The position numbers were made by a program, and so were the translations under genes. The notes below the pieces were generated by a model. That model was not told the DNA's origin. It did not search any database and saw only the letters and a list, made by a program, of their open reading frames with translations. Shown here piece by piece: positions 17,321-25,279 of a DNA stretch of 64,000 nt. This stretch comes from Pseudomonas khorasanensis (lineage in GTDB: Bacteria; Pseudomonadota; Gammaproteobacteria; Pseudomonadales; Pseudomonadaceae), in contig NZ_JABWQP020000015.1 in the NCBI RefSeq assembly GCF_014268505.2, forward strand, positions 48,277 through 112,276. Reading direction: 5' to 3'. How positions within the stretch are numbered: position 1 is the stretch's first letter; the number at the start of each line of letters is the position of its first letter.

Positions 17321-18433
17321 TCAGTCGTTGGTCAGCTTCCCGGTACGAAACGGCACCCGCCCCGCCACTTTCGCCTGCCAGATCCCCGGTTCGGTATAAC
17401 GCCCGCGGTCAATCGCGAACAACACCCCGCTGGTGCCGGCGCGCACCGTGGTGACGCGATCCTGCAACGGATCGACCACCTCGAACAGCGCATCGCCCTT
17501 CTCAACCCACTCACCGGCATTGCGCAGGAAACTGACCACGCCATGATGCGGCGCAAACAGGTATTCGGTGCCTTCGAACGGCAGGCCTTCACAGCACGCG
17601 CTCGGCGCCGCCGGCCATTCACCGCTGATGAAACCCTGCTCGGCAAGAAAGCCCAGAATCGCTTCGCAATTGGCCTGCGCCTGATCCACGCGCGTGTCGC
17701 CCATGCTGCCCAGTTCCAGCGTTGTCGCCAGGTTCGCCGGCGGAATCGCCGCGTTCGGGAATGCTCGGGCCAAACGCAGCCACGGCGTTGAGCAGGATTC
17801 ATCGAACGAGCTCCCGCCGGAATCCTCGCACAGCAACGCCACGCCCGCCTTCAGCCGTGCCGCCAGCGATTGCCATCGAGGCCAGTGTTGCGGCAGTGCG
17901 TAGAGGTGAATCGCAGCGTCGAAGTCGCAATGCAAATCAAGGGTGATGTCGGCATCGCAGGCGTGACGTAACAATAAGCGGTGCAGGGCTTCCAGTTGCG
18001 AGGCCGGCGCCGGCAGCGCATCGAACACCTGAACCATGGCCTGGCGGATCAGCGCGATATTGGCCTCGGCATCGGCGCCAAGACGCTGGCCAACCAACGC
18101 GCCTACCGGGGCACTGAGCTCGACGAACGCACGGTTGAAATTCTTGCCGCTGCCCAGTTCAAAGCGGCCCATGTGATTGCCTTGCAGGTGCTGATCCAGA
18201 CCGATCGGATTAGCCACCGGCACGAGTTCGATCACGCCCTGCAGGCGGCCTTGCTGTTCCAGTTCATTCAGGCGTTGCTTGAGTTCCCACGCGGTGCGCA
18301 TGCCCGGCAGCTCATCGGCATGCAGACTGGCCTGGATGTAGACCTTGCGGCCGCCGGTGCCGTAACGAAACACGCTGAGGGAGCGCTCGCTGCCCAAGTG
18401 GCTCCAGGGCAGAACGTGGTCGATGCGTTGCAT
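17321..18433 (-). CDS. AotO-like zinc hydrolase (succinylglutamate desuccinylase/aspartoacylase family)
   Basis: A 370-residue protein. The ATG at 18433 follows AGGAG and gives the family length; the frame runs 62 codons further into a REP. The M14-type zinc motif HxxE is H38-E41 (SLHADE) and a further ligand lies in DLHCD. A C-terminal barrel-like domain (EWVEKGDALFEVVDPL) resembles a lipoyl-like fold. P. aeruginosa AotO, in the arginine/ornithine transport operon, belongs to this family. The next gene upstream encodes an AotJ-like binding protein, so the pair mirrors part of the aot operon. The reaction is unproven. Confidence 0.82.
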   Translation of the reverse strand: MQRIDHVLPWSHLGSERSLSVFRYGTGGRKVYIQASLHADELPGMRTAWELKQRLNELEQQGRLQGVIELVPVANPIGLDQHLQGNHMGRFELGSGKNFNRAFVELSAPVGALVGQRLGADAEANIALIRQAMVQVFDALPAPASQLEALHRLLLRHACDADITLDLHCDFDAAIHLYALPQHWPRWQSLAARLKAGVALLCEDSGGSSFDESCSTPWLRLARAFPNAAIPPANLATTLELGSMGDTRVDQAQANCEAILGFLAEQGFISGEWPAAPSACCEGLPFEGTEYLFAPHHGVVSFLRNAGEWVEKGDALFEVVDPLQDRVTTVRAGTSGVLFAIDRGRYTEPGIWQAKVAGRVPFRTGKLTND

Positions 18434-18466
18434 GGGAAACTCCTGAGTGGCGCGATAGCGCAACGC

Positions 18467-18562
18467 CCTGTGGGAGCGAGCCTGCTCGCGAATGCGCTGG
18501 GTCAGACAGCGAAGATATCGGATGTTAAACCGCTTTCGCGAGCAGGCTCGCTCCCACGCGGG
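18467..18562. repeat. REP pair (GTGGGAGCGAGCCTGCTCGCGA type)
   Basis: Two inverted copies about 47 bases apart separate the binding-protein gene from the AotO-like gene. Confidence 0.9.
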
Positions 18563-18635
18563 ATCTGTATCAGTCAAAAAATGTGCAATAAAAAGTGGCC
18601 GCCGCGCAAACGGGGCCACTCTATTTTACGGCGTA

Positions 18636-19415
18636 TTAATGGCCGTAGACGTCAAAGTCGAAGTACTTGTCCTGCACCTTTTTGTACTCGCCATTGGCGC
18701 GGATTTCGGTGATGGCTTTGTTGAACTGCTCGGCCAGCGCGGTATCGCCCTTGCGCACCGCAATGCCAGCGCCGCCGCCGAAGTACTTGGCGTCTTCGTA
18801 AGTCGGGCCGACGAATTCGAAGCCCTTGCCGGCGTCGGTTTTCAGGAAACCATCGCTGAGGTTGACCGAGTCGGCCAGCATGGCGTCGAGACGGCCGGAG
18901 ACGATATCAAGGTTGGCCTCCTGCTGCGAGCCGTAACGCACCAGATCGATCCCGGCCGGGACCAGCACTTCGGTGGCGAAACGGTCGTGGGTGCTGGCAC
19001 GCAGCACGCCGACTTTCTTGCCTTTGAGCTGAGTCAGCGGGTCGGTGACGTTCGAGCCGGCCTTCATCACGAAACGTGCCGGCGTGTGGTAGTACTTGAT
19101 GGTGAAATCGACGTTTTTCTTGCGGTCATCAGTGATGGTCATCGACGACAGAATCGCGTCGATCTTCTTAACTTTCAATGCCGGGATCAGGCCATCGAAC
19201 TCTTGCTCGACCCACGTACATTTAACGTTCATCTGCGCACACAGGGCGTCGCCGATGTCCACGTCAAAACCAGTGAGTTTGCCGTCAGGGGTTTTCATCG
19301 AGAATGGCGGATAACCGGCTTCGATACCGATGCGAATCGGCTTCGCATCTGCAGCCACTGCGGTCAAGGACAACATCGACAGTGCCAGGGCACCGAACAT
19401 CACTAGCTTTTTCAT
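18636..19415 (-). CDS. Periplasmic basic amino acid-binding protein (AotJ/HisJ-like)
   Basis: A 259-residue family 3 solute-binding protein with a signal peptide (MKKLVMFGALALSMLSLTAV..., about 1-22). The signature block GFDVDIGDALCAQM is present, and ligand-site residues (DGLIPAL, SSMTIT, R-F, AST, D-S) match lysine/arginine/ornithine-binding proteins. It resembles P. aeruginosa AotJ. No permease or ATPase gene is nearby. It must borrow a membrane complex encoded elsewhere, or act only as a sensor or scavenger. Confidence 0.88.
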   Translation of the reverse strand: MKKLVMFGALALSMLSLTAVAADAKPIRIGIEAGYPPFSMKTPDGKLTGFDVDIGDALCAQMNVKCTWVEQEFDGLIPALKVKKIDAILSSMTITDDRKKNVDFTIKYYHTPARFVMKAGSNVTDPLTQLKGKKVGVLRASTHDRFATEVLVPAGIDLVRYGSQQEANLDIVSGRLDAMLADSVNLSDGFLKTDAGKGFEFVGPTYEDAKYFGGGAGIAVRKGDTALAEQFNKAITEIRANGEYKKVQDKYFDFDVYGH

Positions 19416-19663
19416 TTATTACTCCCGTGCGGAGGATTTTATTGGCAGCGTTCGATCAACGTTCGGTCATGGCGTTCTAACGTCAAACACCGACGTGGCC
19501 GGCAGTCTATGGTGGCGCGCACAAGGGCAATTGTTTTTAAGCGACAAATACTTACAGATGATCGGCGCACACATTGACGGGGTTCAACACGTGCTCCGTG
19601 GTGGTGCAAAAGCTGTAGGACACGGCGCTTTTTTTGCGCAGAAATTTTGCCAATATCGACCGG
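19416..19663. other. Gene-free stretch upstream of the binding-protein gene
   Basis: The first part of a 344-base gap. It should carry the promoter of the binding-protein gene. Short open frames here lack ribosome sites and family-like sequence, and I see no RNA gene. Confidence 0.5.
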
Positions 19664-19735
19664 TACGCTCCGCCTTCCAGACAGCGGACGCGGAGCGTCC
19701 ATGGACGCATTCCCACGCAGAGCGTGGGAACGATC
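19664..19735. repeat. Partial intergenic palindromic repeat (GATCGTTCCCACGC type)
   Basis: The right half of the same family as 1607-1718, ending in CCCACGCAGAGCGTGGGAACGATC-like sequence. The left arm is degenerate. Confidence 0.75.
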
Positions 19736-19759
19736 TAGGGAGGCGGGGCGACTGAAGTG

Positions 19760-20188
19760 TCAGCAAGCGCAACTGATCGCGGCATTATCGACCGACGCGA
19801 CGCTCAACTCAAAACCTTCGTCCAGCCATCCGGTGACGCCGCCGATCATCTCCTTGACCGGATAACCCAGCGCTGCCAGTTTCACCGCCGCCTTGTTCGC
19901 GCCGTTGCAATGCGGCCCGGCGCAATAGACAACGAACAACGTGTTTTGAGGGTAATCGACCAGGCGTTCCGCCTTGAGCAAGCGCGTCGGGATATTGATC
20001 GCGCCCGGCACATGACCGCGCTCGAACGCCAATGGCCCACGCACATCCACCAGAACGAAATCGACCTCCCCCGCCTCCTGGCTGCTGAATACGTCGGAAC
20101 AATCGGTTTCGAAAGTCAGACGGTTGCTGAAATGCATCAGGGCAATCGCTGATGGGGCTGCGGGGACTTCACGAACCAGGCTGGTCAT
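19760..20188 (-). CDS. Rhodanese-domain protein
   Basis: A 142-residue single rhodanese domain. The active-site loop is C89-AGPHCNGA (VVYCAGPHCNG), with the CDC25-like DVRGPLAFERGHVPGAINIP motif upstream. It is expected to carry a persulfide on C89 and to act in the cytoplasm. It is divergent from an FtrA-type GlxA/AraC regulator, an arrangement common in Pseudomonas, so FtrA probably controls it. The C-terminal tail ends CAC, unusual but harmless. Confidence 0.9.
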   Translation of the reverse strand: MTSLVREVPAAPSAIALMHFSNRLTFETDCSDVFSSQEAGEVDFVLVDVRGPLAFERGHVPGAINIPTRLLKAERLVDYPQNTLFVVYCAGPHCNGANKAAVKLAALGYPVKEMIGGVTGWLDEGFELSVASVDNAAISCAC

Positions 20189-20290
20189 AAGGTGTTGCTC
20201 CTTTGTCTGTGGGGGTGTGAACAGACTGTATCGAGACGCCGCTTGCCGCTACAGTGGCGCACAAGACACTGACCGGGAGTTTTCCGCCAA

Positions 20291-21280
20291 ATGCCCACTC
20301 ACCCAAACCTGGTTGCGATTCTGGCGTACGACGGCCTGTGCACCTTCGAATTCGGCATCGCCGTGGAGATCTTCGGCCTGGCCAGGCCGGAGTTCGATTT
20401 TCCCTGGTACGAGCATGCGATCGCCGCTGTCGATCAAGGTCCGATGCGCGCCATGGGCGGGATTCAGGTTCTGGCCGATGGTGGCCTGGAATTGCTGGCC
20501 GAAGCGCGCACCATCGTCATCCCCGGATGGCGCGACCGCCATGCGCCGGTTCCGCCAGCGCTGATCGCAGCGTTGCGTCAGGCTCATGACCGTGGCGCTC
20601 GCTTGCTGTCGATCTGTTCAGGCGTGTTCGTCCTGGCGGCCAGCGGTTTGCTCGATGGCCACCGCGCGACCACTCACTGGCGCTACGCCGCCGAACTGGC
20701 ACAACGGTTCCCCGCCATCGAGGTCGATCCGGACGTGCTTTACGTCGACGCCGGTCAGTTGATCACCTCAGCGGGCAGCGCGGCCGGCATCGACGCCTGC
20801 CTGCACTTGGTGGCGCGCGACTTCGGCACGCAGATAGCCAATGCAGTAGCGCGACGATTGGTCATGTCGCCTCAACGCACCGGCGGCCAGGCACAGTTCA
20901 TCCCGACCCCGGTCAGCCCGACACCGCGCAGCGATTTGTCGCGGGTCATGCAATGGGCCCGCGAGCGCCTGCACCAACCGCTGGAAGTGCGCGACCTGGC
21001 CAGTGAAGCAGCCATGAGCGAACGCACGTTTCTACGGCGTTTTACCGAAGCCAGCGGGCAGTCGCCCAAGGCGTGGTTGCAACACGAACGCCTGGCCCGG
21101 GCGCGAGAACTACTCGAGAGCACCCATGAGCACACCGAGCAGATCGCCCAGCGCTGCGGCTATCGCTCGGTGGAAAGCTTCCGGGTGGCGTTTCGCAGCG
21201 TGGTGGGCGTGCCGCCTTCGGTTTATCGGGAGCGGTTTGGGCGAGGCAGCAATCCTCCGCTTTATCCTGCGCCTTTGTAA
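20291..21280 (+). CDS. ftrA: GlxA-family transcriptional regulator (FtrA)
   Basis: A 329-residue fusion of a DJ-1/PfpI-like domain (about 1-185, with the nucleophile-elbow-like ICSGVFVLAASG and TTHW) and an AraC DNA-binding domain (about 215-315, ending SVESFRVAFRSVVGVPPSVYRERFG). It matches the FtrA group. The adjacent divergent rhodanese gene is its probable target. The amidotransferase-like domain is thought to sense a ligand, not to catalyse. Confidence 0.87.
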   Translation: MPTHPNLVAILAYDGLCTFEFGIAVEIFGLARPEFDFPWYEHAIAAVDQGPMRAMGGIQVLADGGLELLAEARTIVIPGWRDRHAPVPPALIAALRQAHDRGARLLSICSGVFVLAASGLLDGHRATTHWRYAAELAQRFPAIEVDPDVLYVDAGQLITSAGSAAGIDACLHLVARDFGTQIANAVARRLVMSPQRTGGQAQFIPTPVSPTPRSDLSRVMQWARERLHQPLEVRDLASEAAMSERTFLRRFTEASGQSPKAWLQHERLARARELLESTHEHTEQIAQRCGYRSVESFRVAFRSVVGVPPSVYRERFGRGSNPPLYPAPL

Positions 21281-21354
21281 GCGCAACTGATATCGGCGGG
21301 GCCAGCCGAAACGATCCAACGATAAATTGTGAGAGGGTGCGAATACGACTTGCT

Positions 21355-21374
21355 TTATATCGTTTCTGATATAA
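21355..21374. promoter_or_regulatory. Candidate operator of the toxin-antitoxin module
   Basis: A perfect inverted repeat TTATATC-N6-GATATAA lies 100 bases upstream of the toxin gene. AT-rich dyads of this size are typical Xre-family antitoxin sites, which would give autorepression. Confidence 0.55.
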
Positions 21375-21473
21375 CCTCAAAACAAGCGCTTCGCCGGCAC
21401 TTTTTGCAATACAACTCAACATCACCGCTCGTGTTGAGCTCCTACGCTTTTCCTTTTTACGAGGGAGAAGTCA

Positions 21474-21797
21474 ATGGCAAGACACAAGGATGTGGTGTTT
21501 GTAGGGAGCGCGCTGAAGGATCTGAAAGCGTTCCCGCCTGATGCCCGGAGGGCTGCAGGGTTTCACCTGGATCTTTTACAGCAGGGTGATGCGCCCCTTG
21601 ATTGGCGCCCCATGAAAGCCGCAGGACGGGGCGTCAACGAAATTAGAATCACTGAGGACTCGGGAGCGTTTCGCGTGTTTTATGTCGTCAGCCGACCTGA
21701 AGCAATTTATGTGTTGCACGCTATGCATAAGACCACGCGCAAAACAGCAACCAGAGACATCGAACTGGCCCGCGCCAGATACCAGGAAATAGGTTAA
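21474..21797 (+). CDS. HigB-like (phage Gp49-type) toxin of a type II toxin-antitoxin module
   Basis: A 107-residue RelE/HigB-superfamily protein of the Gp49 type: the core contains LDWRPMKAAGRGVNEIRI, FRVFYVV and the C-terminal LHAMHKTTRKTATRDIELARARYQEI typical of this group. A strong ribosome site (GAGGGAGAA) precedes it. Such toxins cleave mRNA, often on the ribosome. The order toxin then antitoxin, three bases apart, is the HigBA arrangement. Confidence 0.9.
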   Translation: MARHKDVVFVGSALKDLKAFPPDARRAAGFHLDLLQQGDAPLDWRPMKAAGRGVNEIRITEDSGAFRVFYVVSRPEAIYVLHAMHKTTRKTATRDIELARARYQEIG

Positions 21798-21800
21798 GCC

Positions 21801-22112
21801 ATGAAGGACGATCAAGAGTTATACCAACGTTTCTCGAGCGTTTGGGACGCGCTGGAAGATACGCCCCAGGAAGCCGCCAATATGCGTTTGCGAGCGAAGC
21901 TCATGCGCTCGCTTTGCGAGACCATCCGGGCTTGGGAACTTCCCCAGAAGGATGCCGCTCGGCGACTGGGAATCACGCAGCCACGCCTCAATGATGTACT
22001 CAACGGGAAAATCGACAAGTTCTCGCTGGACGCTCTGGTCAATCTTTCAGCGGCAGCAAGGCTGGAGGTTGATATTTGCTTTCCGTCGGGCCCACCGCTG
22101 GAATGGGCCTGA
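21801..22112 (+). CDS. Xre-family antitoxin (HigA-like)
   Basis: A 103-residue protein with a helix-turn-helix (LPQKDAARRLGITQPRLNDVLNGK, about 45-68), matching the antitoxin that goes with Gp49-type toxins. It should neutralise the toxin and repress the operon at the upstream dyad. The C-terminal LDALVNLSAAARLEVDI is the conserved tail of this family. Confidence 0.9.
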   Translation: MKDDQELYQRFSSVWDALEDTPQEAANMRLRAKLMRSLCETIRAWELPQKDAARRLGITQPRLNDVLNGKIDKFSLDALVNLSAAARLEVDICFPSGPPLEWA

Positions 22113-22289
22113 GCATCGCTCTGCCGAACAATTCGTCGATTTAACGCGGTGCCCAAATCTCCGAGAATTAGAGGCGTGTGATTTCGAAGGTAACCGTCGG
22201 CAGCATCCAGCGAATGCAACGCTTCGCTGGATTGCTCGCCACTGGGCGTTCATTTTCCATCGAGCCTGCTTCCAAGCCTGACCTCCTTC

Positions 22290-22628
22290 TCAATCCTCCC
22301 GCGTCAAAACCTCCAACAACTCAATCTCGAACACCAGATTCGAGTTCGGCGGAATCTTGCCCATGGTTCGCTCGCCATAACCCAGATGCGCCGGCACCCG
22401 CAGTTTTCGCTTGCCGCCCACCTGCATCCCCATCAAGCCCTGGTCCCAGCCCTTGATAACCCGGCCCGTGCCGATCACGCACTGAAACGGTTTGCCACGG
22501 CTGTAGGAAGAGTCGAATTCGGTGCCGTCTTCCAGCCAGCCAGTGTATTGGGTGGTGATCAGCGCGCCTTTTACGGCGGCTTTGCCGTCGCCCGGTTGCA
22601 GATCGATGATTTGCAGTTCGTCCGTCAT
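22290..22628 (-). CDS. FKBP-type peptidyl-prolyl isomerase
   Basis: A 112-residue single FKBP domain without signal peptide. The ATG at 22628 (MTDELQIIDLQPGDG) gives the family length; the open frame continues 28 codons upstream into the divergent protease leader. Active-site residues are conserved: YTGWLEDGTEFDSSY, VIKGWDQGL, GYGER and the terminal LVFEIELLEV. It is a cytoplasmic proline isomerase and chaperone. Confidence 0.93.
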   Translation of the reverse strand: MTDELQIIDLQPGDGKAAVKGALITTQYTGWLEDGTEFDSSYSRGKPFQCVIGTGRVIKGWDQGLMGMQVGGKRKLRVPAHLGYGERTMGKIPPNSNLVFEIELLEVLTRED

Positions 22629-22759
22629 ATCTTTAGCTCTGTTGAGATTGTCACGGATGGCGTTTTCGCAGAATCCATCCGCGATGGCAATCCATGGAAC
22701 CGAAACGCGCACCGCTGCTCACATGTTTATCGACATCGTATTACGACAAGGATGCTTTG

Positions 22760-23806
22760 ATGACCGACTCCCGATTGCTGCGCAGTTTCATTCCGCCCTA
22801 CATCCTCAACCGCATCATTGCCCACGGTTCGGAGCCGCAGCGCAATGCCGCGATGCAGACGCTCAATCATGTGCGCAGCCTGTTGCCCAACCCCGGCCGA
22901 CCCTCCCAGGCGCCGGCACGGGCGGTTCTGCCGCAGGCGAGCAAACCCGGGCTGGCCCGGCGCAGCGTGCATGATGCGCAAAACAAAATGCTCTTGCCCG
23001 GGATGGCCGTGCGCGTTGAAGGCCAACCGCCCTCGGGTGATCCAGCGGTCGACGAGGCCTACGACGCATTGGGCGCCAGCTATGATTTCTTCTGGAAAGT
23101 GTTGGGACGCGACTCGATCGACAATCAGGGTTTTGCCCTGATTGGCACTGTGCATTACGGCCAGGGTTACGAGAACGCTTTCTGGAACGGTGCGCAGATG
23201 GTCTTTGGTGACGGCGATGGCGAAATCTTCCAGCGCTTCACCCGCTCGCTCGACGTGATTGCCCATGAACTGGCCCACGGCGTCACCGAGAGCGAGGCCG
23301 GGCTGGTTTATGCCAACCAGTCAGGGGCGTTGAACGAATCACTGTCGGACGTGTTTGGCGTACTGACCAAGCAATACACCCTCGGGCAAACCGCCGAGCA
23401 GGCGGACTGGCTGATCGGTGCCGACCTGCTGATGCCCAATATCAAGGGCAAGGGCCTGCGCTCGATGTCGCACCCCGGCACCGCCTATGACGATCCGTTG
23501 CTGGGCAAAGACCCGCAACCAGACCATATGCGCAAGTTCGTCATCACCAGTGAAGACAATGGCGGCGTGCACATCAATTCCGGTATTCCCAACCGCGCCT
23601 TTTATCTGGCGGCCCGCTCGTTCGGCGGATTTGCCTGGGAAAAAGCCGGACGGATCTGGTACGACACACTGTGCGACGACCGCTTGAGCCAGGATGCGAC
23701 GTTCGACGCGTTTGCAAAATTGACCGTCGATCACGCCGGCCAGCGCTTCGGCGTCAAGGAAGCCGACGCTGTGCAGCAGGCCTGGGCACAGGTCGGCATT
23801 GAATAA
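22760..23806 (+). CDS. Protealysin-like M4 metalloprotease
   Basis: A thermolysin-family protease of 348 residues with HEXXH at 169-173 (HELAH), glutamate E193 as third zinc ligand (NESLSDVFG) and the catalytic histidine in GVHINSGI. There is no signal peptide. The short propeptide carries PPY (12-14, RSFIPPYILNRI), the mark of the protealysin subgroup. The ATG at 22760 follows AAGGA and fits that start. The next gene encodes an emfourin-like inhibitor. Protealysin-type enzymes are cytoplasmic or released without Sec and can affect host-cell invasion. Confidence 0.92.
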   Translation: MTDSRLLRSFIPPYILNRIIAHGSEPQRNAAMQTLNHVRSLLPNPGRPSQAPARAVLPQASKPGLARRSVHDAQNKMLLPGMAVRVEGQPPSGDPAVDEAYDALGASYDFFWKVLGRDSIDNQGFALIGTVHYGQGYENAFWNGAQMVFGDGDGEIFQRFTRSLDVIAHELAHGVTESEAGLVYANQSGALNESLSDVFGVLTKQYTLGQTAEQADWLIGADLLMPNIKGKGLRSMSHPGTAYDDPLLGKDPQPDHMRKFVITSEDNGGVHINSGIPNRAFYLAARSFGGFAWEKAGRIWYDTLCDDRLSQDATFDAFAKLTVDHAGQRFGVKEADAVQQAWAQVGIE

Positions 23807-23820
23807 TCCGAGGAGTCTGT

Positions 23821-24132
23821 ATGAAAACGCTACCCGAGTTAGGTGACGATTCTGTTCTACGTGTATCTCGCCAGGGTGGCGTTGCAGCGATCCACAGCCT
23901 GAGCCGACCTCGGGAGATCGAGTTCGCACAATGCGACATCAGCCAACGGTCAAGAATCTGCTCCGTACTGGAGGGCTGCCTGCCGCTGGACAGCAGCGAG
24001 TCCGGGCGCGGTGATCAACGTTTCTATCAGATTGAAGTGCGTTATCAGTCCGGCGAGATGGTACTGAAAGTACCGGAAGATCAGGCGCCGGGGGATCTGG
24101 TGCATCTTTGGGACAAGGGGGAGCTTCTGTAA
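23821..24132 (+). CDS. Emfourin-like protease inhibitor
   Basis: A 103-residue protein, 14 bases after the M4 protease stop. Its position, size and ending (GEMVLKVPEDQAPGDLVHLWDKGELL region) fit emfourin, the protein inhibitor encoded beside protealysin in Serratia. It lacks a signal peptide, as the protease does. The identification rests mostly on context and a resemblance I recall, so it should be confirmed by alignment. Confidence 0.75.
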   Translation: MKTLPELGDDSVLRVSRQGGVAAIHSLSRPREIEFAQCDISQRSRICSVLEGCLPLDSSESGRGDQRFYQIEVRYQSGEMVLKVPEDQAPGDLVHLWDKGELL

Positions 24133-24142
24133 ACGCTCCCCC
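24117..24142. terminator. Hairpin at the end of the protease-inhibitor operon
   Basis: GGGGGAGC-N10-GCTCCCCC contains the inhibitor stop codon. No T-run follows on either strand, so it may be an mRNA-stabilising hairpin and not a true intrinsic terminator. Confidence 0.45.
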
Positions 24143-24153
24143 GACATTCAGGC

Positions 24154-24462
24154 CTATCGCTCTACCGGCTGCATCTCGACAATCGTGCCGTTGGTGATCA
24201 TCACCATCACGTATTTGTCGTTGATCTGCACCCACTGCGCCTGTTCGACCGGTGCCTTGAGGCCTTTGGCTTTCCAGTTCTGCAGGGCCTTGTCCTTGCG
24301 CTGGTACATCTCCGGGGCGCGATCGTTGACCTTCAACTGACGGTCGCTGCTGGTCGATTGCACGGAAGGCTCGCTTGAGGTTTGCGCCGCTTGAACAATG
24401 GGCGTGATCCCGGCAATACCGGCAACGAGGGCCAGGCTGGCGATTAGGGTTTTGCTGTTCAT
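24154..24462 (-). CDS. RcnB-family periplasmic protein
   Basis: A 102-residue protein with a signal peptide (about 1-25, cut after VQA). The mature part (WVQINDKYVMVMITNGTIVEM) matches the RcnB family (PF11776), linked in E. coli to nickel/cobalt homeostasis. In Pseudomonas many paralogues exist and their role is open. It is monocistronic and convergent with the emfourin-like gene. Confidence 0.8.
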   Translation of the reverse strand: MNSKTLIASLALVAGIAGITPIVQAAQTSSEPSVQSTSSDRQLKVNDRAPEMYQRKDKALQNWKAKGLKAPVEQAQWVQINDKYVMVMITNGTIVEMQPVER

Positions 24463-24661
24463 CGGTGAACCTCTTTCAGATGAGTAGTACCTGAACTCCG
24501 ACTGCGTGGCGCGGGAAACATTCCTTGTTTTTCACTGCGGCCGGCGGACAAATCGTCGCCGCTCCTCCGCCCTCTGCCGGGAGCTGGCCCGCTGCCACAT
24601 TCACGCTGGATTTGCGCTAATATGCCGCGCCCCTTCCTGCCGTGTGAATAAGGACATCACC

Positions 24662-25258
24662 GTGAACAGCACGCTCATCATCCTTTTGGTCGTTGCCGGC
24701 CTCCTCGCCCTCTACGCCATCCAGCTTTTCAACAGCCTCGTTGCCCGCCGCAATCAAATCAAGAATGCGTTCGCGCAACTCGAAGTACAGCTCAAGCGTC
24801 GCTACGACCTGATCCCCAATCTGGTGGCAACCGCCAAAGCCTACATGGCCCATGAGCGCGAGACGCTGGAAGCGGTGATTGCCGCGCGCAACAACGCGGT
24901 CGCAGGCCTGCAGGCCGCTCAGGCGCAGCCGAGCAATGCGCAGAACATCGTCCAGCTCGGCCAGGCTGACAGCGCGCTGAGCAATGCGATGGGCCGATTG
25001 AACGTGACGGTCGAAGCCTATCCGGATCTCAAGGCTTCGCTAAACATGCAGCAATTGAGCGAAGAGCTGAGCAGTACCGAGAACAAAGTCAGTTTTGCGC
25101 GTCAGGCTTACAACGATGCAGTGATGAGCTACAACACCCTAAAGCAGAGTTTCCCGGCTGCGCTGTTCGCCCCGCTGTTCGGCCATGCTGCCGATGCCTC
25201 GGTGCTGACGTTCGCCGACAGCGCCGCGATTCAGCAAGCGCCACAGGTTTCGTTCTGA
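24662..25258 (+). CDS. lemA: LemA-family protein
   Basis: A 198-residue protein from the GTG at 24662, preceded by AAGGA. The frame is open further up but without a ribosome site. One N-terminal membrane segment (STLIILLVVAGLLALYAIQL) is followed by the LemA helical bundle (LEVQLKRRYDLIPNLV, the family signature). LemA proteins often sit beside M48 proteases, as here with a 21-base gap. The symbol refers to the Listeria LemA family, not to the Pseudomonas LemA (GacS) kinase. Confidence 0.92.
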   Translation: MNSTLIILLVVAGLLALYAIQLFNSLVARRNQIKNAFAQLEVQLKRRYDLIPNLVATAKAYMAHERETLEAVIAARNNAVAGLQAAQAQPSNAQNIVQLGQADSALSNAMGRLNVTVEAYPDLKASLNMQQLSEELSSTENKVSFARQAYNDAVMSYNTLKQSFPAALFAPLFGHAADASVLTFADSAAIQQAPQVSF

Positions 25259-25279
25259 CCCCAGCCAACGGATGGCACC

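Noticed and set aside
24506..24661. N-terminal extension of LemA.
   Set aside because: The Arg/Cys-rich sequence is unlike the family; GTG at 24662 follows AAGGA.
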